This document shows positions 50,334 to 59,370 of a stretch of DNA of 64,000 nt, piece after piece (the stretch's first letter is position 1; each line of letters opens with the position of its first letter). Under the pieces are notes generated by a model. The model made no database searches, had not been told where the DNA came from, and saw only the letters and a list, made by a program, of their open reading frames with translations. Position numbers and translations under genes: made by a program. The stretch is from Palsa-504 sp963790065 (GTDB taxonomy: Bacteria; Actinomycetota; Actinomycetes; Streptosporangiales; Streptosporangiaceae): assembly GCA_963790065.1 (NCBI GenBank), contig CAWBNK010000006.1, forward strand, positions 992,001 through 1,056,000, read 5' to 3'.

Positions 50334-51833
50334 ATGACCAGCACAAGCTGACAGCAGTGATCTACCTGCGGCGTCAGACTCCGGGACGAGACCGACGAGA
50401 CCTTAGATGTACGCAGGGCTGAGCTGGAGGAGTTCGCTGCCAGCCTGGGCCTGCGGTGGTCTGGGTCGCATAGAGAATGACCTGAACGGCGGCGGAAAGC
50501 CACGCGGAGCCAGCGCTACAAGACCCCCATCAGGATAACCACCCCCAGAGGGCTGGTGGAGTTCAGGAAAAACAGGAAAGACTGGCAGACAGTGATCAGG
50601 GACTACCTCCTCACGGGACAGGCCAAGGTCATGGTGGTGAGTGATGACTACAGGCTGGCCCGAAACGAGCGGGACGGCCTGGACCTGATCGACGCGGCCA
50701 CGGTGTCCGGGGACTCCGTGGTGGCACCTGATGACAACTGGGAGCCCAGGTGGATACTCCGCGACGGCGGCACCGATGCTGAGCAGGAGACCCTGAGAAA
50801 CCGCATCAGCGATGCCCGCCGCTACAGTGCCAGCATCAAGGCCAAGGTCAAGATGGGCCGCCGCCGCTGGGCTGGCCGCTCCTCAAGGGAGAGAGTCGGA
50901 ACTAAGGCTACAGAGTGGACACCAAAAAAACAAAGCAACAGCGGAACCTGATCGTCAACGACGGACGCAGGGCTGGCAAGATGAGACGGCGGTGATAAGA
51001 CAGGCTGCCACGGACATCCTGGACCGGGGCATCAGCCTCAAGGCCGTGGCCAGGGACCTCAGAGACCGAGGCGAGCCCACCGTCACCGGGACCGCCTGGT
51101 AGGCCAAGACACTGCGGGATATCCTCCTCAAGGCTGCAGTGGCTGGCCAGCAGCTCCGGGCTGGCGAGCTGGTGGAGGCCCCCTGGGAGCCCATCCTCAG
51201 CCAGCCTGACCATGACTGGCTCAGGGACCTGCTGACCGACACGTCGCGGCGGCCAACACAGGCCGGGACAACGAGCCCAGGTGGCTGCTATCTGGGTTCG
51301 ACACCTGCGGGGTCTGCGGCGGGCGGACCAGGGTGGCAGGCGGCAAGAACTGCGCACCGGCCTATGTGGAACTGGTGCTGCCAAGTACGCCGCAACGCCC
51401 GAGATGTAGATGACCTCATCAGCGATCTGATCATCGCCCGGCTGGAGGAGCACGACGCGAAGAACCTGCTGCGCCCCCAGCCCAGGGTACACCCTGAAGG
51501 CGAGGCGCTGCGAGCCGAGCGGGACAGACTCCGCAAGGGACGGCGGTCCCTAATGGAGACCTACGGCCTGGGGGACGCGGACGCTGCCGCCACGATCCGC
51601 AAATGGGACAAGCGGCTGGCCGGGATCGAGCCCCAGCTTGCCGCAGCGACAAGCCGGACCCGCTGCCCGAGTTCAGGACCAGTGAGCTTGCCCGCGCCGT
51701 GTGGGAGAGCCTGCCGCTGCCCCGCCGCAGCGACATCGTCCAGATGATCATGGACAGCATCACCATCGACAGGGCCGGGCGGAATGGCTCAGCCTTTGAC
51801 CCTGAGACCATCAAGGTCCGCTACATCAGGAGA
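50334..51833 (+). pseudogene. Large serine recombinase, heavily frameshifted
   Basis: ATG 50334 breaks at once. The protein can be followed across frames: TAVIYLRRQT, then LDVRRAELEEFAASLGLRWS, then ENDLNGGGKPRGASA, then ITTPRGLVEFRKNRKDWQTV and VSDDYRLARNERDGLDLIDA. The recombinase domain (ILDRGISLKAVARDLRDRGE), the zinc ribbon (CGVCGG plus a later NCAPAYV), the coiled coil and RNGSAFDPETIKVRYIR at the end follow. That is the full order of phage-type serine integrases. At the YLRxS position the catalytic Ser appears as Gln. At least six frame changes and an internal TAG show it is inactive. It is beside attL, as expected for the integrase of this element. Confidence 0.88.
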
Positions 51834-51929
51834 CTAGTGCTGAGACACCGGCCCGGTAGCACGGCAAACCGGGCCAGCCCTCCCACCTGGGGAGTGCTGG
51901 CCCGCTCGGGGTCCAGGCTGGCTATGCCT

Positions 51930-52404
51930 GGGTGGTCTCCTGGGCCTTGGGCTCAGTATTGCCCTTAGAGATACTGAGAGCCTTGACCTGGGTGGTGGCC
52001 CTGGGCTCCTGGGCCTTGCCCTCAGCCCTGGCAGCCTTGGCCCGTCTGACTGGCATCCCTTGCACCAGCTCAGCCGCCCGGCCCTGGTGCCCCGCTTGTC
52101 AGCGGCCCTGGTGTCCCCGCTGGGGTGATGATCCCGTGCGCGTTGCACCTGACCAGCCATGCGGGGCTGTCCTCTGGTGCTGAGTCGTCCCACTTGAGCA
52201 GTTCGAACGCGGGCTTGGGCCAGCGGATCGAGTAGCCCTCCGGGGCCGCGGCGTGGGTCTTGATGGCTTCGGCTAGCCGATCGGCAGCGGTCGGCCGGTC
52301 AACCTTACGGCGTCGGCGATGGCCTGGGCCTGCTCAGCCTGGGCCTGGAGGGCATCGAACGACCGTTCGACCTCGGCAGCGGCGGCAGCAGTGGAGTCGG
52401 ACAT
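51930..52404 (-). pseudogene. Hypothetical element protein, frameshifted
   Basis: From ATG 52404 the frame gives MSDSTAAAAAEVERSFDALQ and AQAEQAQAIADAV. Near 52303 another frame continues DRPTAADRLAEAIKTHAAAP, EGYSIRWPKPAFELLKWDDS and PEDSPAWLVRCNAHGIITPA to about 51960. The tail, with AQEPRATTQVKALS, is low complexity. A helical N-terminus and a small Cys/His-containing domain are visible. Function unknown. Confidence 0.5.
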
Positions 52405-52532
52405 GGGGGTGGTTCCTTCCCGTGAGCTGCGGGCTTCCCGTGTGGAGCCCGCCAACCCATCAAGGGATGACTACTCTCCGTATATTCCCCGATTACGGTA
52501 TGTACCGGCAGCTTGCGGGCCAGGCCGCCCCC

Positions 52533-53186
52533 TCAGCCCCCGGATGCCCAGGTGCCACCGCCCGCCACGTAATACCGCGCCGTCCGCTCGGACACGCCGA
52601 CCAGCACCGCGACCCGCTGCTGGGTCAGGCCGTGGGCATGCAGCATCCTGGCCAGGGCACGGCGCTCCTCCACGCCCAGCCGGGCCAGCCTCCCCAGCCC
52701 GATGGCGATCAGCTCCAGCTCAGCCGCCGCCTCGACCACCGCACGCCGCGCCTCCTCGGAGGACAGCCCGTTGGCAACCTGCCCGGCCGCGTACCCGGAG
52801 ACAGCCTCGGCCAGCCGCAGCTCCTCGACCGCCTGCCGCCGCCGCCCGGCCGCACGCGCCCTGCCCTTCCGCTCGGCAGACTTCGCGGCAGACTCGGGCA
52901 CGCTCCCGATTCTCAGCCCGGCCAGCACCGCGAGGCCAGCCCTCGCCCAGGTGCCCCATTCCCGGTCGTGACGACGAGCCAGGAGGGCCTGGCACCCCGC
53001 CCCTGGGGTGACCGCCAGGACAGCGGGCATCGGGCAGTGTTTGCCCCACCAGGTGACCAGGCCACCGGGCCAGCCTGACGGCAACCATCCGTTGACACCG
53101 GCCCGCCGTATCGGGCTGCACCGTTGACCAGCGGTTTCCCCAAAGAAAACCGGAAAACCCGGCCGCGCACACACGGGGTTATCCAT
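52533..53186 (-). CDS. Helix-turn-helix protein of the element
   Basis: About 217 residues from MDNPVCARPGFPVFFGETAG. The middle is Arg/Ala-rich (AAKSAERKGRARAAGRRRQA). The C-terminal 60 residues (RLGVEERRALARMLHAHGLT, then QQRVAVLVGVSERTARYYVA) form a clear HTH with the recognition helix in VGVSERTARYYV. It reads as a sigma-region-4-like or resolvase-type HTH and may regulate element genes. The start is uncertain because the GC-rich upstream frame stays open. Confidence 0.6.
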   Translation of the reverse strand: MDNPVCARPGFPVFFGETAGQRCSPIRRAGVNGWLPSGWPGGLVTWWGKHCPMPAVLAVTPGAGCQALLARRHDREWGTWARAGLAVLAGLRIGSVPESAAKSAERKGRARAAGRRRQAVEELRLAEAVSGYAAGQVANGLSSEEARRAVVEAAAELELIAIGLGRLARLGVEERRALARMLHAHGLTQQRVAVLVGVSERTARYYVAGGGTWASGG

Positions 53187-53773
53187 CGCTCCGACGCGAC
53201 GGGAGCCGGTCAGGGTGCACCCCCCACCCCTTGAGCCGAGGGCGGGGCCTAGACGCGCCTGCTGTGCCCGAGCCCGTCCCCTGCTCGTGGCTCCTGGTCG
53301 TTGCTGGCCTGCCTGAGTTAGCCCCTGAGAACTGAGCTGCGGCCGGTCACAGACGCGCTCAACGGCCCCACGCTGGGGCGGCAGACCTGTGCCCTCGCCG
53401 CTGGCCAGATCGGGCGGACACGGGTCCGCCTGAGCCCTTGCGGCTGCCGAGCCGGACACCCTCCCCCCGCTCCGTGGCTGGTCAGGGCAGGCGGGCAGGG
53501 TTCGCCAGGGTCGGGCCTGGTGTCCGCCCCCTGGGCGGGGCGAACAGGTGGCCGAACCAGGCGGGCACCTGACCGGGACAGCAGCCCCCCCGGCCTGAGG
53601 CCAGACCAGGAGGTCCAGGGGGGCCTGCGCTCAGGGGCCAGGGCCAGGAGCGGGGGGCCTGCCAGGAGGGCCAGGGACAGGAGCCCCTGGTGGGCCAGGA
53701 GGCCCTGGGAGGGCTGGAGGCCCAGGGCTGGCAGGGTGGCCAGGGCCAGGAGCCCAGGGTCCACCAGGAGCGC
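53187..53773. other. Low-complexity GC-rich region of the element
   Basis: About 590 bases dominated by repeated GGCCAGGAG, CCCAGGG and GGCCAGG motifs (53590-53760). Long open frames here, including Gly-Pro-rich collagen-like ones, arise from this composition. I see no gene I can support. Confidence 0.45.
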
Positions 53774-54036
53774 TCAACGGCTCCGCACGGTGCGGCAGAC
53801 CTCCAGGGGCACTGATACGGCGGTGGTGAACGAGCGGTGCCAGGTAGCGCGGGCCATCGCCAGGCCGTAATCCCCGCCAGGCAGGGCCGGGCTGTAGCGA
53901 CACAGATTGTGCGCCCGTTGCGACTTGGCTCACTGTCGGGGTCATCGGCAGGGTGGCCGCGTAGGACTCCCACTGGAGCGCGGCGCACAGGTGGGGGTCC
54001 TCCACCCACCAGGCGGCGGCGATGGCCTCGGCCTAG
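53774..54036 (-). pseudogene. Phage-type hypothetical protein, frameshifted
   Basis: Reads AEAIAAAWWVEDPHLCAALQ, WESYAATLPMTPTVSQVATG and then, in another frame, GLAMARATWHRSFTTAVSVP with LEVCRTVRSR to the stop at 53774. It lies directly downstream of the capsid remnant on the same strand, where small structural or head-completion proteins are common. That position is the only hint of function. Confidence 0.4.
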
Positions 54037-54106
54037 TCCAGGGGAAGGCCACCCGTGGCGGGAGGGTTCAGCGGTGGTGCCCATGCCTCCCACGGGGGGC
54101 AGGAGG

Positions 54107-54947
54107 TCACTTGGTCTTGGCCGCTGGCCGTGCCGCTGGCCCGGACTGGGAGATGTCCAGCTTGCGGATCGCCTTGTCCTTGACCGCCACCCCGACGTTG
54201 GCCCTGGCCTTGACGAGCAGCAGCATCGCATCGTGATGGGGGTCGTCGTGCAGGGTGACGTTGCTGTCCTGGCCCAGCACCAGGTAGCACCGGCCGCTGT
54301 CGTACACCAGCGGCGGGTCCAGGCCCGGCACCTGCACGATGTCCAGCCCGATCAGGTCGGTCAGGCCGTCCGGGTGGACCAGCCTCCCAGTCCGCGTCGG
54401 TGGCGGTCAGCTCGGCGGCGTAGACGGTGGGGCTCATCGCGATGGTGCTGGTGTTGCCGCCTGCCTCGCCTATGGCCGCGATGGCGGCACCGGCCGCGGC
54501 GATCAGCGTCGGGCCTTCCACCCGTCGGCCTGGGCGATGATCCCGTCAGGCTGGGGGGTCCCGGTGCCGCGCAGCAGCCCGAGGTCGAGGTCCCTGGACA
54601 GGTGAATCCGCCAGAGCGCCCTGGCACCCAGGTAGTGATGTTCACAGCCGCGTCGGTTTGCATCTCCGAGCTGACCGGGAGCAGCCCCGCGACCTTGGCC
54701 ACCGACACGATCAGGGCCTTGTCGTTGAGCAGCAGGCTCGGGACCTCCTGGAGTTCTTCCAGCCAGGCGAACCCGCTGGGTCCGACCGTGGGGAATGCCA
54801 TCTTGCCGGTGGACGTGTATCAGCCCTGGTCAGGCTGGAAGCAAAAGCCGAGCCCTCGACCAGGGCGTTCAGCAGGCTCCAGACCTGGGCGGGGATGAGC
54901 GTACCGGCGAAGCTCCCGGTCACGATGCCGGGCTCGGATGTGGTCAT
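54107..54947 (-). pseudogene. HK97-type major capsid protein, frameshifted
   Basis: ATG 54947 starts MTTSEPGIVTGSFAGTLIPA, QVWSLLNALVEGSAFASSLT. The next frame gives MAFPTVGPSGFAWLEELQEV, LNDKALIVSVAKVAGLLPVS and SEMQTDAAVNITTW. Another frame gives PTLIAAAGAAIAAIGEAGGN with TSTIAMSPTVYAAELTATDA, and the last LDPPLVYDSGRCYLVLGQDS and KARANVGVAVKDKAIRKLDI. Laid end to end this matches HK97-fold capsids (E-loop strand, the P-domain helix around VAGLLPVS, A-domain). About 280 residues, the usual mature size. At least three frame changes. It points to phage ancestry of the element. Confidence 0.7.
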
Positions 54948-55140
54948 GGGCGTGGCCTTTCAGCGGGCAGGTGGAGGTATCACGCCGGACTGGCGCTGGG
55001 CCTGCCGGACTGCCGGGCCAGCCGCCAGGGCTGGACAGGCTGGACACCACGAGAGCGAGACCACCTGCGGCTCATGGTAGGCCCGCGCGGTGGCCGGGGC
55101 CTAGTTCAGCCCGTGTCGATCTCGCGTTCGGTGCGCTCTA

Positions 55141-55398
55141 TCACGTCGAGGATCGCGGTGCGGACGGCTCGGCATCCAGCACCGCGCCGGGAGCCAGCTT
55201 GCGGGCCAGCTCGGCGGCGAGCTGCTCGGCCAGTTTGATCCCGAACGCGACCGCGACCAGGACGGCGCATTCCGGGCAGGCGCTGTACCCGGCAGACTGG
55301 CGGGCTGTCTCGGGGCCAGCGCCCTGGAGGACGGCGCGATTGACGCGCAGCACGGCTCGCTGCTCGGGGATGCCGAGGAGGGCGTGATCGCAGGTCAT
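55141..55398 (-). CDS. Small Cys-containing element protein
   Basis: 85 residues from an ATG that overlaps the previous stop (ATGA). MTCDHALLGIPEQRAVLRVN opens it, GYSACPECAVLVAVAFGIKL carries a CPEC motif, and LAEQLAAELARKLAPGAVLD is a helix. The CPxC plus the early Cys/His could bind zinc. Last member of a chain of overlapping small genes. Function unknown. Confidence 0.6.
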   Translation of the reverse strand: MTCDHALLGIPEQRAVLRVNRAVLQGAGPETARQSAGYSACPECAVLVAVAFGIKLAEQLAAELARKLAPGAVLDAEPSAPRSST

Positions 55399-55827
55399 CG
55401 CAGGCCCGCTAGGACGATCAGCGACAGCCTCCCCCACTCCCCTGCCAGCCGGGCCTGAGCATCGCAGATTGAGACCAGCCGCTCGCATTCCTCGGAGAAC
55501 ACTCGCCCGCCCCAGGGACATCCCCATCCCAGATCGGCTCACCGCCGCTGCCAGCCTGCCTCCACCGCCGCGCCCGTGCCTCCTGCTCGCCCGCACTGAT
55601 ACTGGACCGGACCAGGGCACCGCGATCGACAGCGCGGCTCTACGCCCGACAACCTGGACCCAGCCGTCCTCAGCACCGTCTCGGACCCGGCCGAACGGCT
55701 CGATGTGCCCTGGACGCACATGGTCAAGCTGACGGAACACTGACAGAGTGACCTGGCGGGAGCCGACCATCAGGACGCGGACCTCTGCGATCAAGACCTC
55801 GACGTGGGCGGTGGTGGTGGCGGTCAT
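55395..55827 (-). pseudogene. Small element protein with one frameshift
   Basis: ATG 55827 overlaps the preceding stop. MTATTTAHVEVLIAEVRVLM, VGSRQVTLSVFRQLDHVRPG and EPFGRVRDGAEDGWVQVVGR form the first half. After a frame change the second half reads VFSEECERLVSICDAQARLA with EWGRLSLIVLAGLR, ending at the TGA that overlaps the next ATG. The span is one base over a multiple of three. Similar HVEVLTAEVRVLMVGSRQVT-type proteins are familiar from actinomycete integrative elements, with no known function. Confidence 0.6.
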
Positions 55828-56018
55828 GGCTGTTGGTCTCCTTCGGGTGGCATGATCTCGAATTCGCGGGTCCTGGGCTGATGACCGAACACGGCTTGGT
55901 GGGCGTGCTGTCCGCCGTCGTCATCCAGCCAGGCGGCACCGCAGTGGCAGCGCAGCAGCGGCACGCCCCCGACTGGCGCGCGCGGGGGAGCCTGCCCGTT
56001 CGCGGACTGGCGCCTCAC
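55824..56018 (-). CDS. Small element protein
   Basis: 64 residues from a GTG overlapping the upstream stop (GTGA): VRRQSANGQAPPRAPVGGVP, LLRCHCGAAWLDDDGGQHAH, ending FEIMPPEGDQQP. RCHCG and the His residues could bind metal. The stop overlaps the ATG of the next gene. No family known. Confidence 0.5.
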   Translation of the reverse strand: MRRQSANGQAPPRAPVGGVPLLRCHCGAAWLDDDGGQHAHQAVFGHQPRTREFEIMPPEGDQQP

Positions 56019-56283
56019 GATGCGCCTTCCTCGGCCTCGTCTCGGATAGACTCGGCAATGGCCTGCAGGGCGAACACCTTGGGTTCGGTGCAGCCCTCGC
56101 GAAGGACCTGGGCGAGCCAGGCGGCCAGGACGCAGGCGATGGCCGCGCAGTGGTCGAGCTCCAGACCATCGAGGATGACGGCCTGGAGCTGGCGGACATG
56201 GCCTGCCAGCGGGGGGTGTCGCAGGCGGTGCAGGCGAGCAGGGCGGCGGCGGCCCGCACATCATCGTAACCGGCCGGGCTCAT
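56015..56283 (-). pseudogene. Small helical element protein with one frameshift
   Basis: ATG 56283 begins MSPAGYDDVRAAAALLACTA, CDTP. After a frame change it continues LAGHVRQLQAVILDGLELDH, CAAIACVLAAWLAQVLREGC and KVFALQAIAESIRDEAEEGA to the stop overlapping the next GTG. Two alanine-rich helices are likely. The span is two bases over a multiple of three, consistent with a single indel. Confidence 0.5.
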
Positions 56284-56447
56284 AGCAGCCCCTCGGCCCG
56301 ATCCGGGTGGCACGTCGGGCACTTGCGCACCTTGGAACCTTCCTCGGTGTCAATCTCGCGCAGACGGGTCTGCTCGTCGCACTCGGGGTCGCGGCACCAC
56401 GACGGCTTGGGTTCAGGCAGGCCGAGCTTGCGGCGAGCTCGCCGCAC
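56280..56447 (-). CDS. Small zinc-ribbon-like element protein
   Basis: 55 residues from a GTG: VRRARRKLGLPEPKPSWCRD, PECDEQTRLREIDTEEGSKV, RKCPTCHPDRAEGLL. Two pairs (CRDPEC and CPTC) make a plausible zinc ribbon. The stop overlaps the following ATG. It heads the chain of overlapping small genes that ends at 55141. A further broken frame lies between it and the transposon end at about 56620 (IPPIINLIAERAA; then QYLSEQIGGHGE). Confidence 0.5.
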   Translation of the reverse strand: MRRARRKLGLPEPKPSWCRDPECDEQTRLREIDTEEGSKVRKCPTCHPDRAEGLL

Positions 56448-56690
56448 TATCTAGCTTCCGCGATTCTCGCCGTGCCCGCCGATCTGTTCCGAGAGATACT
56501 GACCGGAATCCGGCCGCTCTCTCAGCGATGAGGTTGATGATCGGGGGGATTTCGTCCTCGTGGGCTTCGAGCCTGTCACCCGCCGTTGAGGATGTCCACC
56601 CGGCAGGGGTCGCGCGCCATTGACGGTGTTGTTTTGATGTGATCCGGCGGGTTCGTGGTGCGGGGGTTGGTGGACGGCGTCACCGTGGCC

Positions 56691-57440
56691 ATGTCGGTGA
56701 TGGCAGCGGCCCTCCCCGTTCTCGTTTTCGCCGTGAATCCGGGGAAGGCCGCCTGGACGGTGCCAGGAGGTGGCACCACGGTGATGACGGTACGAGGTCC
56801 GGCGGGAAGTGTCGAGGCGCGGCTGGCGGCGGGCCGGCTGCGGTCGCCGTGCTGCGGCGCGGTGCTGGCCCGGTGGGGCTGGGCGCGGCGCCGGGTGGTG
56901 GCGATGCCCTCGGGGCCGGAGGAGTTCCGCCCGCGGCGGGGCAGGTGCCGCCGCTGCGGGCGGACGCATGTGCTGCTGCCTGCGGTTTTGTGGTCGCGGC
57001 GGCGGTATGGCGCGGCGGTGATCATGACGGTCCTGATGCTGGCGGCCACGGCGGCGGCGGCGGGCCGGGTGCCGGCCCGGCCGTGGCTGGCCACGCCGGG
57101 CGAGGGCCGCCGGCTGGTGCCGGCGTCGACGGCGTGGTCGTGGCGGTCCCGGTTCGCCGGCCGGGCCTGCGCGCTGCGGGAGGGGCTGATGGCGCTGCTG
57201 CCGGCGGCGGCCGGGCCGGGGGCGGCCAGGGCGCTGGTCCCGGCGGGGTCGGCGGCCGGGGACTGCCTGGCGGCGCTGGAGGCGGTCACCGCGGGGCTGC
57301 GCCGCTTTGGCGGGCTGGCCGCAGTGGCGGCCCATGAGGTGGCCGCGCACCTGACCGGGGGGCTGTGGCTGGCCCCGGCGGTCCCGGCGGTCGGGTTCAA
57401 CACGAGCCTGGATGGGGCGGGCGTCATCGTGCCTTCATGA
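56691..57440 (+). CDS. Transposon-associated zinc-finger protein (DUF6431-like)
   Basis: About 249 residues. LRSPCCGAVLARWGWARRRV and RPRRGRCRRCGRTHVLLPAV provide two C-x2-C pairs typical of the DUF6431/transposase zinc-finger domain. A helix-rich region follows (AVIMTVLMLAATAAAAGRVP; STAWSWRSRFAGRACALREG). It probably binds transposon ends or partners the transposase. The start is uncertain (ATG 56655, 56691 or a later one). It is 63 bases upstream of the transposase. Confidence 0.6.
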   Translation: MSVMAAALPVLVFAVNPGKAAWTVPGGGTTVMTVRGPAGSVEARLAAGRLRSPCCGAVLARWGWARRRVVAMPSGPEEFRPRRGRCRRCGRTHVLLPAVLWSRRRYGAAVIMTVLMLAATAAAAGRVPARPWLATPGEGRRLVPASTAWSWRSRFAGRACALREGLMALLPAAAGPGAARALVPAGSAAGDCLAALEAVTAGLRRFGGLAAVAAHEVAAHLTGGLWLAPAVPAVGFNTSLDGAGVIVPS

Positions 57441-57503
57441 CCGTGGCCGGCGGGCCAGGGTCGGGATATCCGGTCATGAACCGGGCATCCCAGGAGGTTC
57501 GAG

Positions 57504-58928
57504 GTGACAGCAGCAGACAGGCAGGCGGCCGCGGCCCGGCAACGGCGGCACACCATCGCGCTGTGGCGGTGGGCGCTGGTCGAGCCGGCGATGGATCCTG
57601 CCCTGACGCCGCGGCAGCGCGGCGCGATCGTGCGGGACCTGGCGTCCCGCGAGCACAAGGACCCGGACGGCAAGACGGTGCCGGTGTCGCGCCGCACGCT
57701 GGACCGGTGGATCGTGGCCCGCCGCGAGGGCGGGTTCGAGGCGCTGGTCCCCTCGCCGCGGCAGTGCCCGCCCCGGCTGGGGACCGGGACCGAGGAGCTG
57801 GCGGCGGGCCTGAAGATGGAGAACCCGGCCCGCACCGGCGCGCAGGTCCGCCGGATCCTGGCCGCCCAGGGCGGGTGCGTGCCGTCGGTGCGGACGATCC
57901 AGCGGTGGCTGGAGGCCCGCGAGCTGACCACCCGCCCCGGCGGGGCGCCGCCGGAGGCGTTCGGCCGGTTCGAGGCCGCCGCGGTGAACGAGATCTGGAC
58001 CGCGGACCTGATGAACGGCCCGAAGGTCGCCGGGCGGCCGTCGTTCCTGGCGGGCATCATCGACGACCGGTCCCGGTTCCTGACCGGCGCCCGGTTCGTC
58101 CGCCGCCCGGACGCGGTCCGGTTCGCCGGCGTGCTGCGCGCTGCGATCGCCGCGCACGGCGTCCCCCGCACCCTGTATACGGACAACGGCTCGTGTTTTG
58201 CCGATTCGTCCCTGGCCAGGGCGTGCGCGGTGCTGGGCATCAGCCTGACCCACAGCGCCCCCGGCCGCCCGATGGGCCGCGGCAAGATCGAACGGGTATT
58301 CGAGACTATCCAGCAGCAGTTCCTGGCCGAGGTCACCGGCGACGACGCGCACCCGGCCCGGCACCCGGTCAAGGACCTGGAGGAGCTGGACGGCCTGCTC
58401 GGGGCGTGGCTGCGCACCGTCTACCACGCCCGCGTCCATGGCGAGACCGGGCAGGCCCCGCAGGCACGGCTCGCCGCGGCCGGGCCGCCGTCACTGCCGG
58501 ACCCGGCGCTGCTGAAGGAGGCGTTCAGCTGGAGCGTGATCCGGCAGGTCCGCAAGACCGGCACGGTCGCCGTCGAGGGGAACGTCTACTCCGTCGACCC
58601 GTTCCTGGCCGGGCGGAAGGTCGAGTGCGTCTTCGACCCGTTCGACATGACCGAGCTGACCGTGTACTGGCAGGGCCACAAGGTCGGCCGCGCTGTCCCG
58701 CAGGTCATCGGCCGGCACACCCACCCCAAGGCTCCGCCGGATGAGGACCCCGCCCCGGCCGCCCTGACCGGCATCGACTACCTCCATCTGGTCACCGACG
58801 CCGACGCCGCCGCCCTCGGCGAGCAGCTCAACCTCGCCGCCCTCGACGACACCGACGACCCGGCGGGCGCCGCCGGCCCCGCCGCCGGCCCCGGCGGCGG
58901 GCCCGGCGGCCAGCAGGAGGAACAATGA
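57504..58928 (+). CDS. DDE transposase/integrase (rve family)
   Basis: 474 residues from a GTG behind GGAGG. N-terminal HTH modules (TPRQRGAIVRDLASREHK; PVSRRTLDRWIVARREGGFE; VPSVRTIQRWLEARELT) are followed by the RNase H core. Its three acidic residues are visible in NEIWTADLMNGPKV, RTLYTDNGSCFADSS and MGRGKIERVFETIQQQFLAE. A Mu-type C-terminal beta-barrel (GTVAVEGNVYSVDPFLAGRK; VECVFDPFDMTELTVYWQGH) follows. A Gly/Pro-rich tail ends it, overlapping the next gene as ATGA. It appears intact. Confidence 0.92.
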   Translation: MTAADRQAAAARQRRHTIALWRWALVEPAMDPALTPRQRGAIVRDLASREHKDPDGKTVPVSRRTLDRWIVARREGGFEALVPSPRQCPPRLGTGTEELAAGLKMENPARTGAQVRRILAAQGGCVPSVRTIQRWLEARELTTRPGGAPPEAFGRFEAAAVNEIWTADLMNGPKVAGRPSFLAGIIDDRSRFLTGARFVRRPDAVRFAGVLRAAIAAHGVPRTLYTDNGSCFADSSLARACAVLGISLTHSAPGRPMGRGKIERVFETIQQQFLAEVTGDDAHPARHPVKDLEELDGLLGAWLRTVYHARVHGETGQAPQARLAAAGPPSLPDPALLKEAFSWSVIRQVRKTGTVAVEGNVYSVDPFLAGRKVECVFDPFDMTELTVYWQGHKVGRAVPQVIGRHTHPKAPPDEDPAPAALTGIDYLHLVTDADAAALGEQLNLAALDDTDDPAGAAGPAAGPGGGPGGQQEEQ

Positions 58929-59305
58929 ACGCCGAGGCCCTGCCCGCCGCCCAGCTGGCCTGCCTGCTCTACGACGCCGCCGAGGGGATGTGCGCCGACA
59001 TCGCGGCGGTCATGCTGATCGACCGGCACGGCCACTTCCTGCACGACCCGGCGTTCCGCCGCATCATCGCCGCCGGGTCCTCCATCACCGCCGGGCAGCC
59101 GCTCGCGGTGATCCGGTGGACCGCCGCCATCCACGCCCTGGAGGCCGGGCAGCTGCCCTGCTGCTCCTCCGAGCGGGCCGTCCTGCGGATCGCCGCCAGC
59201 CTGGCCGATCCCGGCATCGCCGTCAACCTCCGGGAGAACCTCGGCAACCTCGACCAGCGCAACATCGCCCTGGTCACCGACGCCATCACCGCCGCCAACG
59301 GCTGA
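58925..59305 (+). CDS. Small transposon accessory protein
   Basis: 126 residues beginning MNAEALPAAQLACLLYDAAE. GMCADIAAVMLIDRHGHFLH, AAGSSITAGQPLAVIRWTAA and VNLRENLGNLDQRNIALVTD suggest a compact helical protein. Translationally coupled to the transposase and 65 bases before the AAA ATPase gene. Its role in transposition is unknown to me. Confidence 0.7.
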   Translation: MNAEALPAAQLACLLYDAAEGMCADIAAVMLIDRHGHFLHDPAFRRIIAAGSSITAGQPLAVIRWTAAIHALEAGQLPCCSSERAVLRIAASLADPGIAVNLRENLGNLDQRNIALVTDAITAANG

Positions 59306-59370
59306 CCCCCGATCTGCGTGCCGCTGCCCCCGCAGGGGCACGGCGTGCCTGCACCAGGAAAGGAACACCG

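Noticed and set aside
48125..50503. Reading the NB-ARC-TPR frame as a complete intact gene starting at 50503
   Set aside because: Residues upstream of SWVGKT are translated from the element and have no homology. The matching 5' half lies at 63165-64000.
53482..54231. Gly-Pro-rich collagen-like open frames
   Set aside because: They come from runs of GGCCAGG and CCCAGGG; no start context or domain, and they cross the capsid and hypothetical remnants.
56576..58417. Minus-strand frame of more than 600 codons across the transposon
   Set aside because: It is antisense to the DUF6431-like and transposase genes and is rich in Arg/Ser/Pro, as expected for a GC-rich shadow frame.
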